Origin: Lichtheimia corymbifera B2541
Taxonomy: Eukaryota; Mucoromycota; Mucoromycetes; Mucorales; Lichtheimiaceae
Assembly (NCBI GenBank): GCA_000697475.1
Contig: JNEU01000706.1
Location: 124,001 to 188,000 of the forward strand
Length of the DNA: 64,000 nt
Direction of reading: 5' to 3'
Of the stretch, positions 13,546-26,318 are shown one piece after another; positions within the stretch are counted from its first letter, which is position 1, and each line of letters begins with the position of its first letter. Below the pieces are notes generated by a model. The model saw nothing but the letters and a program-made list of their open reading frames with translations. It was not told the origin of the DNA and made no database searches. The position numbers and the translations under genes were made by a program.

Positions 13546-14842
13546 GGCGGAAGGGAATGGACATGTATATACAAAGAAGGGCAGACGAAAGAAAGAAAAA
13601 GGGTGATGTGGTGAGTCAGGATGCCGAATAACCCGGCGGACGCATTTAGCATGTCTAATCCCAGCATGTGATTAAGTCCGTTTGCACCCGAATTGGAACA
13701 ACCACCTTGTCACGACCCATATACAAAACTATCTCGTTTAACACTCTTTGATATTGTATTGCATCATCTTTTTATTCACCTGGTTTAATAAATGATCGTT
13801 GCTTTGGATCAAAGATGACCTCATATCTTGGATCATTATCAGTCAACCCATCTCTTTTTTTTAATGCTCTTAATAAAGATGCTGCATGCACAACATTCAT
13901 TTCACTAATTTCAATGGCAAGAAATGACCCTAATCAAAAGTTGTGAACATCAGGGCGATGCACTTTTTTATGCCAGCATTGTGGAGGGAAATCGTTATGG
14001 ATTTTTTCGGGTGACACAGCAATGGCATGCTCCGAGAACTAAAACCAATCTCAACCATGCTAATAGTGTGGGGAAAATGCATGGTGAACGTGAAAAAGAC
14101 AACCTCAGCCTTATTGGCTCAAATCCTATCGAGGTGCTTTCACTATTGCCCTGGAAACGGCTTTGTTGTGTCAATCTTGAAACAGTTCCAGATGTCTACA
14201 TACCATCAGCGAACAAGTGAACCTTTTTCGTAAGACGTTGATATCGCAGCTCATCGATGCCCTGGCCATTTTATCAGCTTATGTACCAGCCCTGAACGTA
14301 GTGTGTATATCACACTAGCCATTTTGAGCGGACAATGGAATCGTACATCCACACATAACACATTATGGTCACGCCACTCCTTTGATCCATTCTCTAAGTA
14401 AAATGAGCCAACATACTGATAATGAATGTGTAATTATGCAACTACAAAGTGACTATCTGGCTGGAAGGGACATGATAGCTATCCCACCATCCATACCACT
14501 ATCTAAGATGCGTTGCTCGTTTATGGAAGAGGATATATAATAATGGGATTTTCTTATGAATTGGTAACTACGGATAAAGATTAACAAGTACAACGGAAAG
14601 AAACAGCATGAGCCACGCCACACAGTAACATGCTCGAGTAAGAATGCAAAGATTATAGGACTGGGAGGAGAAGAAGATTAGGAAGCAGGGTAATATGTGT
14701 TTGTGTGTGATGGACTACATATAAAGAAGCTGCAAACGGATGTAAATGTCGGAAGGAGGAGTGCGTGAGTGTGTGAGTGCGAGTAGTGTCTGAGGGAGAA
14801 GAGGAAATCACAATAACAATAACGAAAAAGGGCAAATAAATC
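13546..14842. other. Intergenic stretch, no firm gene
   Basis: AT-rich. A plus-strand open frame at 13924-14220 is listed separately. The rest (14221-14842) shows no motif and serves as the 3' flank of the kinase gene. Confidence 0.5.
13924..14220 (+). CDS. Unrecognised 98-codon open frame
   Basis: Begins MTLIKSCEHQGDALFYASIV and ends SLLPWKRLCCVNLETVPDVY followed by a short tail. No family, signal peptide or membrane segment is recognised and no TATA box stands at the usual distance. A frame of this length can arise by chance in a 1.3-kb gap. Kept as hypothetical because its amino acid mix is not low complexity. Confidence 0.2.
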   Translation: MTLIKSCEHQGDALFYASIVEGNRYGFFRVTQQWHAPRTKTNLNHANSVGKMHGEREKDNLSLIGSNPIEVLSLLPWKRLCCVNLETVPDVYIPSANK

Positions 14843-16879
14843 TCAAAGGCCTGTCAAATCCATTTCCGAATCAGAATCGCCTTCGTGATAAACGGTAACT
14901 ACACATGCGTATCCATTGAGTCACTCGATCTTTTTATGCACATGTCATTGTAACTTACTGGAATCGAATTTGTGAAAAGGATCACCATCTCCCTTGCCAT
15001 AGGTCACCATGACATTATCAGAATCGAGGTCCAAGCTCATACTCTCGGGAGGCATCTTTCGAAAGTTGATAGCGTCGATACCATTGGGTTTTTGTATCAG
15101 TGGAATAATGGGAGGAACACAATTGCGTAACAAGGCAAAGTTGACGTTTTTGAAAAAGGGGTGTGCCTTGACGTCAGAAGCACCCGCACGTGATCCAAGA
15201 CGACGGTTCTCATCCTTGACAAGTAACTTGCGGATAAAGCTTTTACAGTTGCTGGATAATGTCACCTTGTAAGGCGCTGGTTGTTCGAGAAAGACAGGAT
15301 CAAAGTGCATGATTTTTGAAAACGTCTCATTCCGATTGGATCCTTTGAATGGGGTTGTACCGTACTATCAAGAAAAAAAGATTAACGCCCATGATACACA
15401 TATATGCACTGATGCAGGTCCTCCCCCCAATCCATACCAGCATCTCAAATGTAAGGATTCCCAAAGTCCACCAATCCACGGTACTTGAGTGACCACAACC
15501 TTTGATCACTTCAGGGGCAATATATTCTAAATGTGTCAAGTTTAGTATTCTTTCTTGGTGGGGTGGCGGCGACAAGTGATTCTTGTGTATATACCTTCAG
15601 TGCCAACAAAGCTGTTTGTTCTCAGATTGCTCACGCAACTTTTGGTATCAATGGCAGGTGGCTAACAAATCAATCATGTCGTTAGTATAGCCTGAATGGA
15701 AAAGGATAAAGAGAGACTCAAAAACCAACCGTAAAAGGTGAGTTTGACTTGACGACGCATGGTTTGCCAGGAGGATGCGATCCCTTGCTTAGGTCAAAGT
15801 CCGTCAGCATAATATGACCACTTTGGTGTAGTAGAATATCTGTACAGGGAATAGATTAGATGCACAGGGCGCCATTAGGTTGTCCTCCCAAACACAACTT
15901 ACTCTCAGGTTTAAGATCACGGTAAATGTGGCCCTGCAAATGTAGATATTCCAAAGCAGCAGTGACTTCGGCAGCATAGAAGCGCGCACCATCTTCATTC
16001 AAGCACTTGCCCGGACGAAGTTGTAATGCTATCGATCCATTTGTCAGATAGGTTGTCATTTGTGTATGTATGTATGTAGGCGTCAAGTTTACCTCGGAAG
16101 AATTCACCACCCATACAATATTCCATGACGAAATAAAGATAATCTTGACTTTGAAAAGAGTGATACAAGGTCACAATGAAAGGGTGATTGGCTGTTGAAA
16201 GGATTTCTTGTTCTGCGAGTGCTCGTTTAATCTTGTTGCGTTTGATCATTTCTCGTTTGGATAAGACTAATAATACAAAGAAGGATCAATCGACCTTGTT
16301 CGTTTGTTGTTAACGTAAAAAGCCTTTACCTTTCATTGCATACAATCGATCTGATCCCTTTTGTCGCACCATGTAAACTTTACCCACATCACCCTTTCCT
16401 AGCATGCGAATCTTTGTGAAACTAGAGGGCCCGACTTCGACCTTTTTCACCTTGATGCTGCTACTCGAATAAGTACGGCGGCATGATCTGAGTCGTTCCA
16501 ATGCTGGTACTGATATGACGGATCCGTTAGCACTGGTTGCTCCTGTTGAATGTAATCGGAGGCTGTGGAAACTGCCTTGTTGCTGCTGTTGTTTGGTCAT
16601 ATTCAATAGCTTGGCGTTGGGTGCAGACGCTATTCGACGCACTGTTTTCTCGCTACCGAAAGAACTTGCCGAAGTGAACCAAGAGTTGCTTTTGAGTCCT
16701 TTTTGTACTGAGGCGTCGGAAAAGTCGTTGGGGACAGCAAATGAAACTGGCTCTGGAGTTGCATGACCATGTTCGAAAGGTGAAATGCCCTTTAAAGGTG
16801 TGGCCGTATAAGAACGAGGAGGTGCAGCAATCGCCATTTCGACATTGTCGTGCTCAGTAAACCCCTCAGCAACGGTCAT
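14843..16879 (-). CDS. AGC protein kinase of the Fpk1/Kin82/nrc-2 type (flippase kinase)
   Basis: Plasma-membrane AGC kinase that in yeast phosphorylates phospholipid flippases; the Neurospora orthologue is nrc-2. After a Ser-rich N-terminus the kinase domain opens with [18 protein letters not shown], then LYAMK. Later exons hold [38 protein letters not shown] and [20 protein letters not shown]. The DFD triplet in place of DFG is characteristic of this phototropin-like AGC subgroup. Then come [20 protein letters not shown] and [15 protein letters not shown]. The AGC tail ends in [12 protein letters not shown], with stop at 14843-14845. A TATA box at 17102-17110 makes the in-frame ATG at 16879 ([12 protein letters not shown]) likelier than those near 17086, although the frame stays open upstream. 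Confidence 0.92.
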
Positions 16880-17101
16880 TGAGAAGGGTGATGGGTAACG
16901 CACAGTTGGGGAAAACGGAGAGGCAGCGGAGGAGAAAGGAAAGAAGGAAAGAGACGCAGCAGCAGCAACAGCAGCAATCTCACCAACAAAATTTGGGATG
17001 CAACTTTCTTTCTTTGCACAAACACCTTTTTCTTTATTAAAAGCATATGCGTTGTGTATACTACGATCATTGTTTTTTCCTGTCATTCTATACACAGTAC
17101 A

Positions 17102-17110
17102 CTTTTATAG
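17102..17110 (-). promoter_or_regulatory. TATA box of the flippase-kinase gene
   Basis: CCTATAAAAG on the minus strand, immediately upstream of the long open first exon. Its position argues against the most upstream in-frame starts of the kinase gene, which would lie at or before the expected transcription start. Confidence 0.45.
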
Positions 17111-18591
17111 GTGCCTTTTCGGTTCCTTGAAATTATATCATTTACATCGGTTTCATCTAACAGAAACATATCCAATCCTATGCTTTCTTTCTTTATGCCC
17201 GTGCGCGTCCACTATCGGTCTTTCTCATGCAAAAATCACAGGGACCGGAGAAGACTAGCTAGCTACCTTTGATACAAGCATCCCTTCTTGTTCCTAATTA
17301 GACTGATAACAAATTAGTAAATCGGATAATTCAACACTTTTGGTCCCAGGATTACTAGATCCAAGGTGTCAAAGTGAAAAAAGCCAAGTTGTTGTTCTAA
17401 ATTGAGCAATGTCATTGTCTCATCCACACCTCTGACTATCTGCCTGTCGAGGCATGGGATGTGCCATATTATTCATCGTGATCTCGTCGGTATATCAAGT
17501 CTACAATGAAAAAGTGTATTGTATGCTCAGATCGTTGTTTATGGAGGTGTGAGACCAGTAATCGAAATTCGAGACGGTCATACAACGTTGTATCTTTGCT
17601 TGTAGAGGTATACAATGCAGTTATCCCAGGTCTATTATGTTGATGGTCGTGATTATCCATATAAACACTGTAACCGAATGCACATATTGCATCATTGAAG
17701 CGGACTAAGCAGAACAAAAAGCGTCGCCGGATGAAATAATCGGGCTTTGTTAGCATGTACATCTTGTCAAACGCGCTACGCGAATGTCAGGTCATAGCAG
17801 CCACGTCAAGCATAATATTAAATGATTACGTGGTTCACCAAGCGATATTATGATCAAGTATTCGCTCTCAGATCACAATCAGGAACAACAATGAATGTAA
17901 GATAACAATGAATGGCCATAAAGATCATCAGCTCTGCTCCTTAGGCTAGTTCATATCAACCGCACTAAGTTCCCACATATTAATCTTGGGGGTTGGCAAT
18001 GGAATCAACCAAAAAGATGTGTTGCTTGATGCGTGACATCATTTTTATGGCAGGCGTATGAAATCCTGTGCATGCAAAAGGAGATAAACTTTGTTGTACG
18101 TGGTATGCATGAGCTTTTTACATGGTTCATGGGCTGGCAAAGTGACTCATGAGCTGGAAATATGGCCCACGAGTATAAAATTGGTAGGATGCTTTGCCAG
18201 AATCAAGTCTAGTTCTTTATCAAAGAGTACAAGTTGTGTTGATTGTCATGCATAAATAATCGGAAACTTGGGCATACGCATCCAAATTAGGATAGGTGGC
18301 AACATCCTTCAAAACATCATCCTTGCCATGCCGTCTCACTTATTTGCTCCATATAAATATTCATATTCTGTTACAAAAACGACTTTGTCAGTTAGCTTTT
18401 ATATTGGCATGTGGCATTGAAAGTGAGAGTGATGGGATCGCCAATGACCGACTACCTAATAATAATAACAATAGTAGACAAAGGTTTATTTTGAAGAACT
18501 TGATAGCTGTGATGATGCTTCATGTGCTACCAAGCAATTAGGGTTGATGGCATAGTAGTGTACACAAATAAAGTACATCAGTGGATCAATG
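17111..18591. other. Gene-poor intergenic region
   Basis: No recognised gene. The longest frame (17469-17762, minus, 97 codons, starting MYMLTKPDYFIRRRFLFCLV) has no motif, and AT content is high. Partly a promoter region for the kinase and a 3' flank for the small membrane protein. Confidence 0.5.
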
Positions 18592-18981
18592 TCAATACCG
18601 CTGTGGTTGTGTTTGTGGAGGTGGTGGATGATGATGCGATGTTGTGGGTGGAGGTGGATAGGATACATTATCCATAGCTGCTGGGTTGACTTGAGAATGT
18701 GGATAATACAGATCACCTGGTGGTTTCGTTGAAGTGATTTGCTGTATCATTTGCAATTGTTTTTCGTTTTCTTGTCGTAGGCGTCTTCGCATACCAATGA
18801 TGCTTCGAACAATATACCAAGTGACGAGAATAAAACCCAGCGCACCCAGTACAATGACAATGGCAATACGACCATCTTTACTCAACCAGCTGGTAGTGTC
18901 ATGCTCATAATGATTTTCATTGATATGCCATCCATTGGGTGAAGTCATTTGTGGAAAGGTATCATCAGCTGAAGATGCCAT
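18592..18981 (-). CDS. Small single-pass membrane protein with a Pro-rich tail
   Basis: Unrecognised family, about 129 residues. The N-terminus is polar (MASSADDTFPQMTSPNGW). One transmembrane helix follows, IAIVIVLGALGFILVTWYIV, then a basic stop-transfer RRRLRQENEKQL. The cytosolic-side tail is His/Pro/Gln rich, with PPGDLYYPHS and repeated PPPP segments, a possible platform for SH3 or WW domains. Positive residues after the helix predict N-out, C-in topology. The start at 18981 follows a long C/T-rich tract that looks like a 5' leader; an in-frame ATG at 19092, about 70 bp after a TATA-like CTATAAATC near 19160, is the alternative. Intronless. Confidence 0.6.
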   Translation of the reverse strand: MASSADDTFPQMTSPNGWHINENHYEHDTTSWLSKDGRIAIVIVLGALGFILVTWYIVRSIIGMRRRLRQENEKQLQMIQQITSTKPPGDLYYPHSQVNPAAMDNVSYPPPPTTSHHHPPPPQTQPQRY

Positions 18982-19706
18982 CGTTTCATAGAATGAACCC
19001 AAAAAAGGGGGGGTGAAAAGAGAGAGAAGGGAAGGGGAAAAAAACGATGGCACTGAGAATGGAGAGAAAAGTGGTGATGATCCACAGATCAAAACACAAC
19101 TGCATTAGTCGCATGCATTTCACTAAGAAACGCGTTCGTCGTCATGGCTGCATGAGATTTATAGCGTCCCGAATTCCACGGTAGGGTAGCACAGGCAAGG
19201 GATAAGAAGAATGGCCAGCCACGGAATGACGCCAATGGATCATTGTTCATAAGCAAGAGTGCTCATCCACACACCCAACCCAGGTACACGACAAATGGAA
19301 TTGGGTCGTTGGAACGTTTCAGTGTTACATGGCAACCATGTCGTTCTCCGCAACAACCCTTTGTGTCTTGCCTCCTTTTGTACTCTTTCACTCTCATATC
19401 TCTCTCTCTCTTTCTTTCTTTTGATATTTACTTGCAAGTGGGTCACGACCTTTAATGAAATTCGCTTCGCAATTCTGTGGCTGTACAGCGGATTCGAATG
19501 TAATGGACACACACGCACCATGCGACCTGACACGAGACATGGAGTTTATCAGAAACTGATCCTCTACCTTTTTCTTTTATACGTTATAGTACGATCCTCG
19601 TAATCTGCGACTCGACCCTTGCACCCGCGAGACGTGAGTTTGTCAACATTGCCGAGTGCTGTTCCTGACACTTGCACAAAAATGTCGCAGATCGCTCGAC
19701 GCCGTT
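18982..19706. other. Divergent intergenic region between the membrane protein and the ABC transporter
   Basis: Shared 5' region of two divergent genes. The true first exon of the transporter may lie here (about 19600-19706): the frame is open upstream of ATG 19707, with GTGAGT/CAG sites near 19636 and 19690. Confidence 0.5.
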
Positions 19707-22700
19707 ATGCCGCTTACTTTTCTGGTGTTTTCTATGGCGTTCAACATATATCGACACTATCAAAATTGGCGGTCGGCAAGGCATCGTTTAGATCCTTATT
19801 GTCTTCGATTACCGACGACCAAGGATGCGGCTTTACTTAGACGTAGTTTGGTGTTGCTCGTATTGATTCTTCTCGAGATAAGCTGCTGGGCGTTTCTATT
19901 TGCTTGGCGCTTAGAGAGTGCTATTCTGGAACGTGGTCAGGGATCAAGCAAATGCGGCACGTCTTTGTATCAGGTTGTAGATCCTGGGATAGCTTTAATA
20001 CCCCGAGTAAGTTTCATAGTAACACCACAGAGATTCAGACATCTTATGCTTTGTATAGTTTTATATGCTCATCTTGGTCATCAAATCATTTACGACACCT
20101 ACCGACCCAGTGTCACCATCTAAATTCACGCTCTACAACCCCCATTTCCTTGGGTTTTATACTCTTGCTTCGACTTCAGCTATCGTTCGTGCGTTTTCGT
20201 ATTTTGTCACCAATTCAGATGATGATTGGATCATTTCAGCTACAACAGAAAAGTCGTTTGCTGTCGTCGATCTTGCCATTTGTATTACAGTTTGGTTGAT
20301 ATGTGCTACAACTCCCGGTGAATTGGACCAAGGGGAATTATTGGACATCGATGATGCTGAAGATGGGATCCTTGTGCTTCATGATGGTCGAGTGGTACGG
20401 AGTGTAAGTGTCAATAATCCATGAAAGGATGGTGATGGGTCAAGAAGGTTTTTTTAATCTTGTCTATGATCAGGGACGTATATTGAGCTTGGAAGCAAGT
20501 GCATCGCCATTATCATCTGTCACATTCAGCTGGATGAATAGTCTTTTGTACGCAGGATTCAAGAAACCGTTGGATAGTGATCAATTATGGGCTTTACCAT
20601 TTCGCCAACGCGCACAAGAAAACTACCGCCATTTTCGATCCATGCTTGATTCCAAGAGCCTGATGATGCGTATCTACCGAGCCAATCGCAAATCCATCCA
20701 CTTGCAATTCATCACTGCAGTCGCTGCGGTCGTCTTACACTATTCGAATCCGTTTTTCCTTTACAAGTTGTTGACCTACATTGAGCATCCTGACGACTAT
20801 CCACCACAAACAGGCTACCTTTATTGCGCTGCCATCTTTATCTGCAATGTGATCAGTACTTTGGTGGCGTCACAGACACTCTTATGGGGTCGTCGTTGGC
20901 ACGTTACAATGACCAACATGCTCAATTCCGAGATTTATGCACACACCTTGAAGCTGAGTGGAACCAATGCGAGGGCAGTTGATACGGAGCATGATGATAT
21001 TGAGGATGATATTCAACAAAAGCAAGCGAGTCTGATGAGCCATGATACAGAACGTCTTGCTGAATTAGCCTCTTATCTACATGTAAGTTGCTGTGCACTA
21101 CCATGGGGTTCATATGCTAACATGGTTCATGCTTAGATATTTTATACTTGTCCTTTGGAAATCTTTGCTGGCGTCGCATTTCTGTATTATATTCTTGGCA
21201 ACGCTCTTCTTGCTGGTCTCGTTGTTATGGTTGTCGCATTACCATCCACGCATTATATCAGCCGTAAACTTGTCAATGTGCAGCAGCAATTATCGGAGTC
21301 GAAATCATGGCGTATTCGATTAGTAAAGGAGCTATTGGAATTCATCAAGGCGACAAAGTATATGGCATGGGAAAGAAAATGGGAACAAGTCATAACGGTA
21401 AAGTATGATATCATTTATTGGCATTGGGGTTCGATACTCATGATGATTTTTCAGAATGCCCGGGATGATGAACTTGTCAAGCTTATCAAGCTTTACACGC
21501 AAAATACCATTCTCACTTTGATCTGGTTTGCAACCCCCGTCTTTGTTACCACAATATCATTTGCTTGGTACACGTTGCTTGAACATCATCGATTGGATCC
21601 AAGGCAAGTATTCCCAAGGCATAAATAGTGAGATGTTGTGCCTAACATTGCTCTTTATAGCACTGCGTTTGTGAGCATTGTGTTGTTTGGTATGCTTCGG
21701 GATCCGTTGAATGTGATGCCACAGGCGGTGATGGCGTACAATGACGCAAAGGTCAGCTTGGGACATATCAACGCGTTCTTGACTTCTGGTGACAAGCACA
21801 ATTCTGATTCCGATTCTAGCCATTCACCGGACAATCATCATCAGCCCCAGCAGCAGCAGCAGTATTGCGAACAACAAAATCGACAACAGGCTAGACCTTA
21901 TATCGAACAAATTGAAGCTGGTTTCAAAGTGGGAATGTTCCAATGGCAATCAACTACCGCTGCTGCAGAGCCCGCCGCCGCCCACTATGATAAGCATGGC
22001 AATATTAGTACGACTCCTTCGCATGTTGTGACACCTACAGCAGCAGCAACAGCCGATGGTCATTCATCATCATCATCACTATCGTTACCTTTTGTATTGC
22101 ACGTTCCTGATTTGATCTTCCCTGGTGGCAAAATATCAATGATTGTTGGTCAACGCAACAGTGGCAAGACAAGCCTCCTTTGTGCTCTATTGGGAGAAAT
22201 GCCATCGGTTACCGGAACCGCCTTCCTTCCGTCCCGATACCTGACACCAGACACAAACTTTATCCGTGATCAAGTCAATGCATCTTTGTTTGTGTACCGC
22301 ACGGCTTATGTGTCACAAATACCTTGGATCCAGCATGGCACTGTACGAGAAAACATTCTTTTCTTTGAGACGTGGGATGATACACGATACCGCACGCTAT
22401 TACACGAATGTGATTTGCTCAAGGACTTGTCTCTTCTTGAGAATGGTGACCTGACTCTCATTGGCGAAGGAGGAGCTGCCATTTCAGGTAAAGGAGGGAA
22501 TATATGTATGTATCGTTTGGGATTTTGCTGACAGCGTTATTAGAAAGCTTGAAACAAAAGATATCGTTGGCACGTGCGGTGTACTCAAGAGCCAAGACAG
22601 TGTTGATTGATGACATTTTCACCAACTTTGATACGCATACAGCTGCCTATCTACGTGATAAATGTATCCTTGGTGAGCTGATGAAGGATCGGACCATTAT

Positions 22701-25220
22701 CCTGGTAGCGAGTCAACCCAATCTTTGGTTACGGCATGCTCAGTTGCTGGTGAAAATGGAACATGGCAAGGCGAATCCGATGGAAATCCAGGGCGATGAG
22801 AGCTTCCTCAACGATACCAACATCATGAAAGAGCCAGGCGATATGGAAATTGTCAATGATGACCGCATTGATGCACTCTTTGAGATTGAAAATGCATTCG
22901 CCGACGACAGTGTTTATGACGAAGGATCGGTGATGCGAGAATCTATCCGTGCAGCCGATGATGATATACATGATGATGAAGCCAAGTCAAGAGATATTGC
23001 TTATGCGACTTATTTTGCAGCATGTGGCGGGTGGCAGTTTTGGATATCGGCAATCGCGTTTACTATTTTAGCTCGGCTTTGCAGCATTTCGGAAAGCTTT
23101 TGGTTAAAGGAAGGTAGCACACACACATACACACATGCAAGATACCATTTTGCTTTGTGGGGGATATACACACACATTGGGGTTGGGTCAACTGGACTAA
23201 CATTCCATCGGTTCATTTTACAGATATGGTCAACGGCGGATGAACAAGAACCCAATGAGACATGGTGGACAACGAATCGATACATTGCAATGTATTTGAC
23301 GTTATGCCTTTTTACCGTGGCGTGTAACTTTATTCGTACCGTCGTGCAGTATCGAGGATCATTACGCGCCTCCAATCGGCTATTCTTGGCATTATTGAAA
23401 TCCGTATGCCGGGCCCCCGTACAATTCTTTGACAACACATCATCGGGGCAAATTATGAGCCGGTTTAGCAAGGACATCGAAACGGTGGATTCGAGTATTG
23501 GATGGCATGTCAACTTTTTGCTGCAAACGGTCTTTGGTGTTGCTGGCGTGGTGATCACGATTGGCGTCATCCTCCCTGAATTTTATGTTGCTTGCGTCTT
23601 TGCCGGTAAGGAGAGGGGAATGCATGGTGGAAAAAAGTGATCAGAGAGACTCAAGCAAGACATATAGCATTATGTTATTATTATATTGGTGCTGTCTACA
23701 TACGTGCATCAAGAGAACTCAAAAAGCTCAATGCAAGCAGTCGCCTACCCATCTACTGTCTTTATTCGGATACATTGAGCGGTCTCAGCACTATCAGAGC
23801 ATACCATGAACAGCGAGCCATGATGAGGAAGATGTTTCAACTGTTGGATGAGAACATGCGAGCGTTTTACACATTGTGGACCACCAATCGATGGCTATTT
23901 GTACGCGTTGAACTTGTGGGATCCTTGCTATCGCTCTTTATTGGCGTCCTTTTGATCTACAAAAAGATTAATGCAGGCTTGGCCGGTATCGCGCTTACTT
24001 TTGCAACAAGTCTACTCGAGTATATTTATTGGTTGATGCGGCAGTCAACTACGGTGGATATGCATTTTGAATCGATTGAAAGGATCAACGAATATGTTGG
24101 GATGGCATGTGAACCACCAGGGATTGTAGAAGGTTCTCGCCCACCAGCAGCGGTAAGTGGCAAGCTATAGACCTGGTTATGTACATACAACTGACTCGGG
24201 ACTATGTTTCCCCCAACAGTGGCCAGCATCTGCAGGTATTCAGGTGCGAGACTTGACTGTTTCCCAAGATGATGAGGATGTTCTCAAGCATGTTTCATTT
24301 AATGTGCTACCTGGAGAAAAAGTGGCACTTGTTGGTAGAGCTGGGGCCGAGAAACACGCTCTTTTGGCCAGTATCTTTCAATTTATGGAAACACGGGGAT
24401 CGATCAAAATCGATGGCGTAAACATTGCTTGGGTAAGTCTGGTTTTTCCCTTTGAGAGATAGATGACAGGCTAACCATATCGTCATTGCTAGATCGGAGT
24501 CGAAGATTTACGCTCACGTATCACTTTTGTCACCAAAGATGGCATCGTATGCAATGGCACGGTAAGAAGGGAAAAGGTCGTAAGAGGCAAAGAATGACCA
24601 CTGATGAGGATCTTATTAGATACGTAGCAATTTGGACCCATTTGGTGAATACGATGACTATGAGTTATGGCAAGCATTACATCGCGTCCATTTGGCAGCA
24701 TCACCATCATCGCCTTCGGCAAAGAATATACCCAGTTTTGTGGTTCATGATCTTGACATGGATAGCAAGACGCTGACTGCGGGACAACGACAATTGCTAT
24801 CCATAGCACGAGCACTGCTGCGCGACTGTACACGGTTCATTGCTTTTGAAGAGGCTCAATTAACACCAGAAGAAGAAAATGCTGTCCATGCCATTATTCA
24901 AGAAGAGTTTTCAGACTCGGTATGACGAAAAGCATATGCAAACATAGACGCAATGCAGCTAACACACAGACGTTGTGACTCTAGACCATGTTGGTAATAC
25001 CTCATCGACTACAAAGTGTGCACCGCTATGATCGCGTAAGTAATCGGGCCGTTTGGGGGGGGAGACGCAAAATGACATATGTACACGCTCACACCACACA
25101 CTCTAGGTGATGGTCTTTGATCAGGGTGCATTGATCGAGTATGATAGTCCAGGAGACCTTGTCGAGAATAGTCAGAGTTTGTTACGATCATTGATGGAAC
25201 GTGCTGGCGTTCTGGACTAA
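19707..25220 (+). CDS. Full-length ABCC (MRP-type) transporter with degenerate nucleotide sites
   Basis: Layout TMD0-TMD1-NBD1-TMD2-NBD2, about thirteen introns. TMD0 holds helices such as SLVLLVLILLEISCWAFLFA. TMD1 begins SSVTFSWMNSLLYAGFKKPL. NBD1 has an intact Walker A (GQRNSGKTS), but its signature reads ISESLKQKISLARA instead of LSGGQ, and Walker B is VLIDDIF. TMD2 contains SVCRAPVQFFDNTSSGQIMS and SDTLSGLSTIRAYHEQRAMM. NBD2 has Walker A GRAGAEKHA (canonical GxxGxGKS/T), signature LTAGQRQLLSIARA, Walker B region FIAFEEA and switch His in IPHRL. ABCC pumps normally move organic anions or conjugates across the vacuolar or plasma membrane. Here the site that is normally catalytic (NBD2 Walker A with NBD1 signature) is the damaged one. 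The start is uncertain; stop at 25218-25220. Confidence 0.88.
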
Positions 25221-25785
25221 AATATATTTATACAACGTATGCATTACAACATGGTCATGGCATCGGTTGATTATGACGCATCGGCATTTTCGGTAATCGG
25301 AAGCGGCTCTGGGAAGAAAATGGTGCGATTTTGCTGGAAGGGGGGAATGGTATGTAGCTGAGACATAAAAAGAGGTCTCGAAGCCCCGTCGACCCCCATA
25401 TTGGCGTGTGTGCCAGTTAGTCGGGTCCCGCTATTACGTCAATTGGAAAAAAAGTTTAGTGGTGGTGTAGTCGATTATGATAGAAGCAATTCTTTTTGGG
25501 AACATCAGTGTGGGGGAGAAAAAGGAACAAGCATCATGTATCTGTAACACAAGCACTGTGCGCAGGCGAAAAAGACAAATTGGTATATTGTTACAACAAC
25601 AAAAAACAAACATATGTATGATGGTTGGTTGGTGGGTTTGGTATACAAGCGAGTGGAATGCAGTTTTTTCTTTTCGGGATGAGTGGGTGAGTGAGTGAGT
25701 GAATGTGTATATATACGTCGTGTGTGGAGGAGTGCGTGAATGGGATAGGTATGGATCATGGTGTGTGTGTGTGTGTGAAACTTGT
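25221..25785. other. 3' region between two converging genes, with GT and GA repeats
   Basis: Lies between the stop of the ABC transporter and the stop of ecl1. Contains GAGT repeats near 25680-25704 and (GT)n near 25762-25778. Probably the ecl1 3' UTR. Confidence 0.55.
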
Positions 25786-26238
25786 TTAAATGAAGAATAT
25801 GCTCTTTTTGTTGGTGGATGATAGTAAAGACGTTGACACAGGCTTGGCAATGGCAGGTTCGAGTTCCAATGCTGGTGGAGATAACCGAGGACCTTTTGGC
25901 ATAAGAGCGATTGGTGATAAAGTAGGCGATGATAAGGATGATGACGATGATGACGATGATACGGATGAAGATGATGAAACGACTGACGACGCAGAAGACG
26001 ATGGAGTTGATCGTGGAAAGTCCTTGAATTCATGCCAATCGTAACCAAGAAGTGGATGGTGATTTAGTGCATCAGCACGTAGACATTCTTCAGAGCAGTA
26101 GAGAGAATTCTATAAGCGAAAGGGGGGGCTTGTTAGCATGCATTGACCTTTTGAATGGATGAATGTAATGAGGTGGATGCTTACAGAAAAGGAGTTGATG
26201 GCTTGATCACAATAAGTGCACCAGTTTGTATCGCTCAT
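25786..26238 (-). CDS. ecl1: Ecl1-family protein (extender of chronological lifespan)
   Basis: Ecl1 proteins are small fungal factors with a conserved four-Cys N-terminus, linked to stationary-phase survival and zinc or sulfur starvation signalling. The start at 26238 gives MSDTNWCTYCDQAINSFS. A short intron joins this to NSLYCSEECLRADALNHHP. The C-x2-C and C-x3-C pairs match the family. The remainder is a Ser-rich, disordered tail with a long poly-Ser run, then PKGPRLSPPALELEPAIAKP and KKSIFFI; stop at 25786-25788. A TATA box lies about 75 bp upstream. Two exons; about 130 residues. The poly-Ser run is coded by imperfect TCA/TCG/TCC repeats and could vary in length. Confidence 0.82.
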
Positions 26239-26307
26239 GTTGGAATATGTGATGTGAGTATGTGAAAAGATGGCGTGGTTTCAGCAAGCAAATGCGTGGG
26301 GGAAGCT

Positions 26308-26318
26308 ATTTTATATAT
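26308..26318 (-). promoter_or_regulatory. TATA box of ecl1
   Basis: Minus-strand CATATATAAAATAG, about 75 bp before the ATG at 26238, the spacing seen for several other genes here. Confidence 0.55.

Noticed and set aside
19623..19840. Separate short gene starting MSQIARRRYAAYFSG
   Set aside because: It overlaps in another frame the first exon of the ABC transporter, whose frame continues into proper transmembrane helices.
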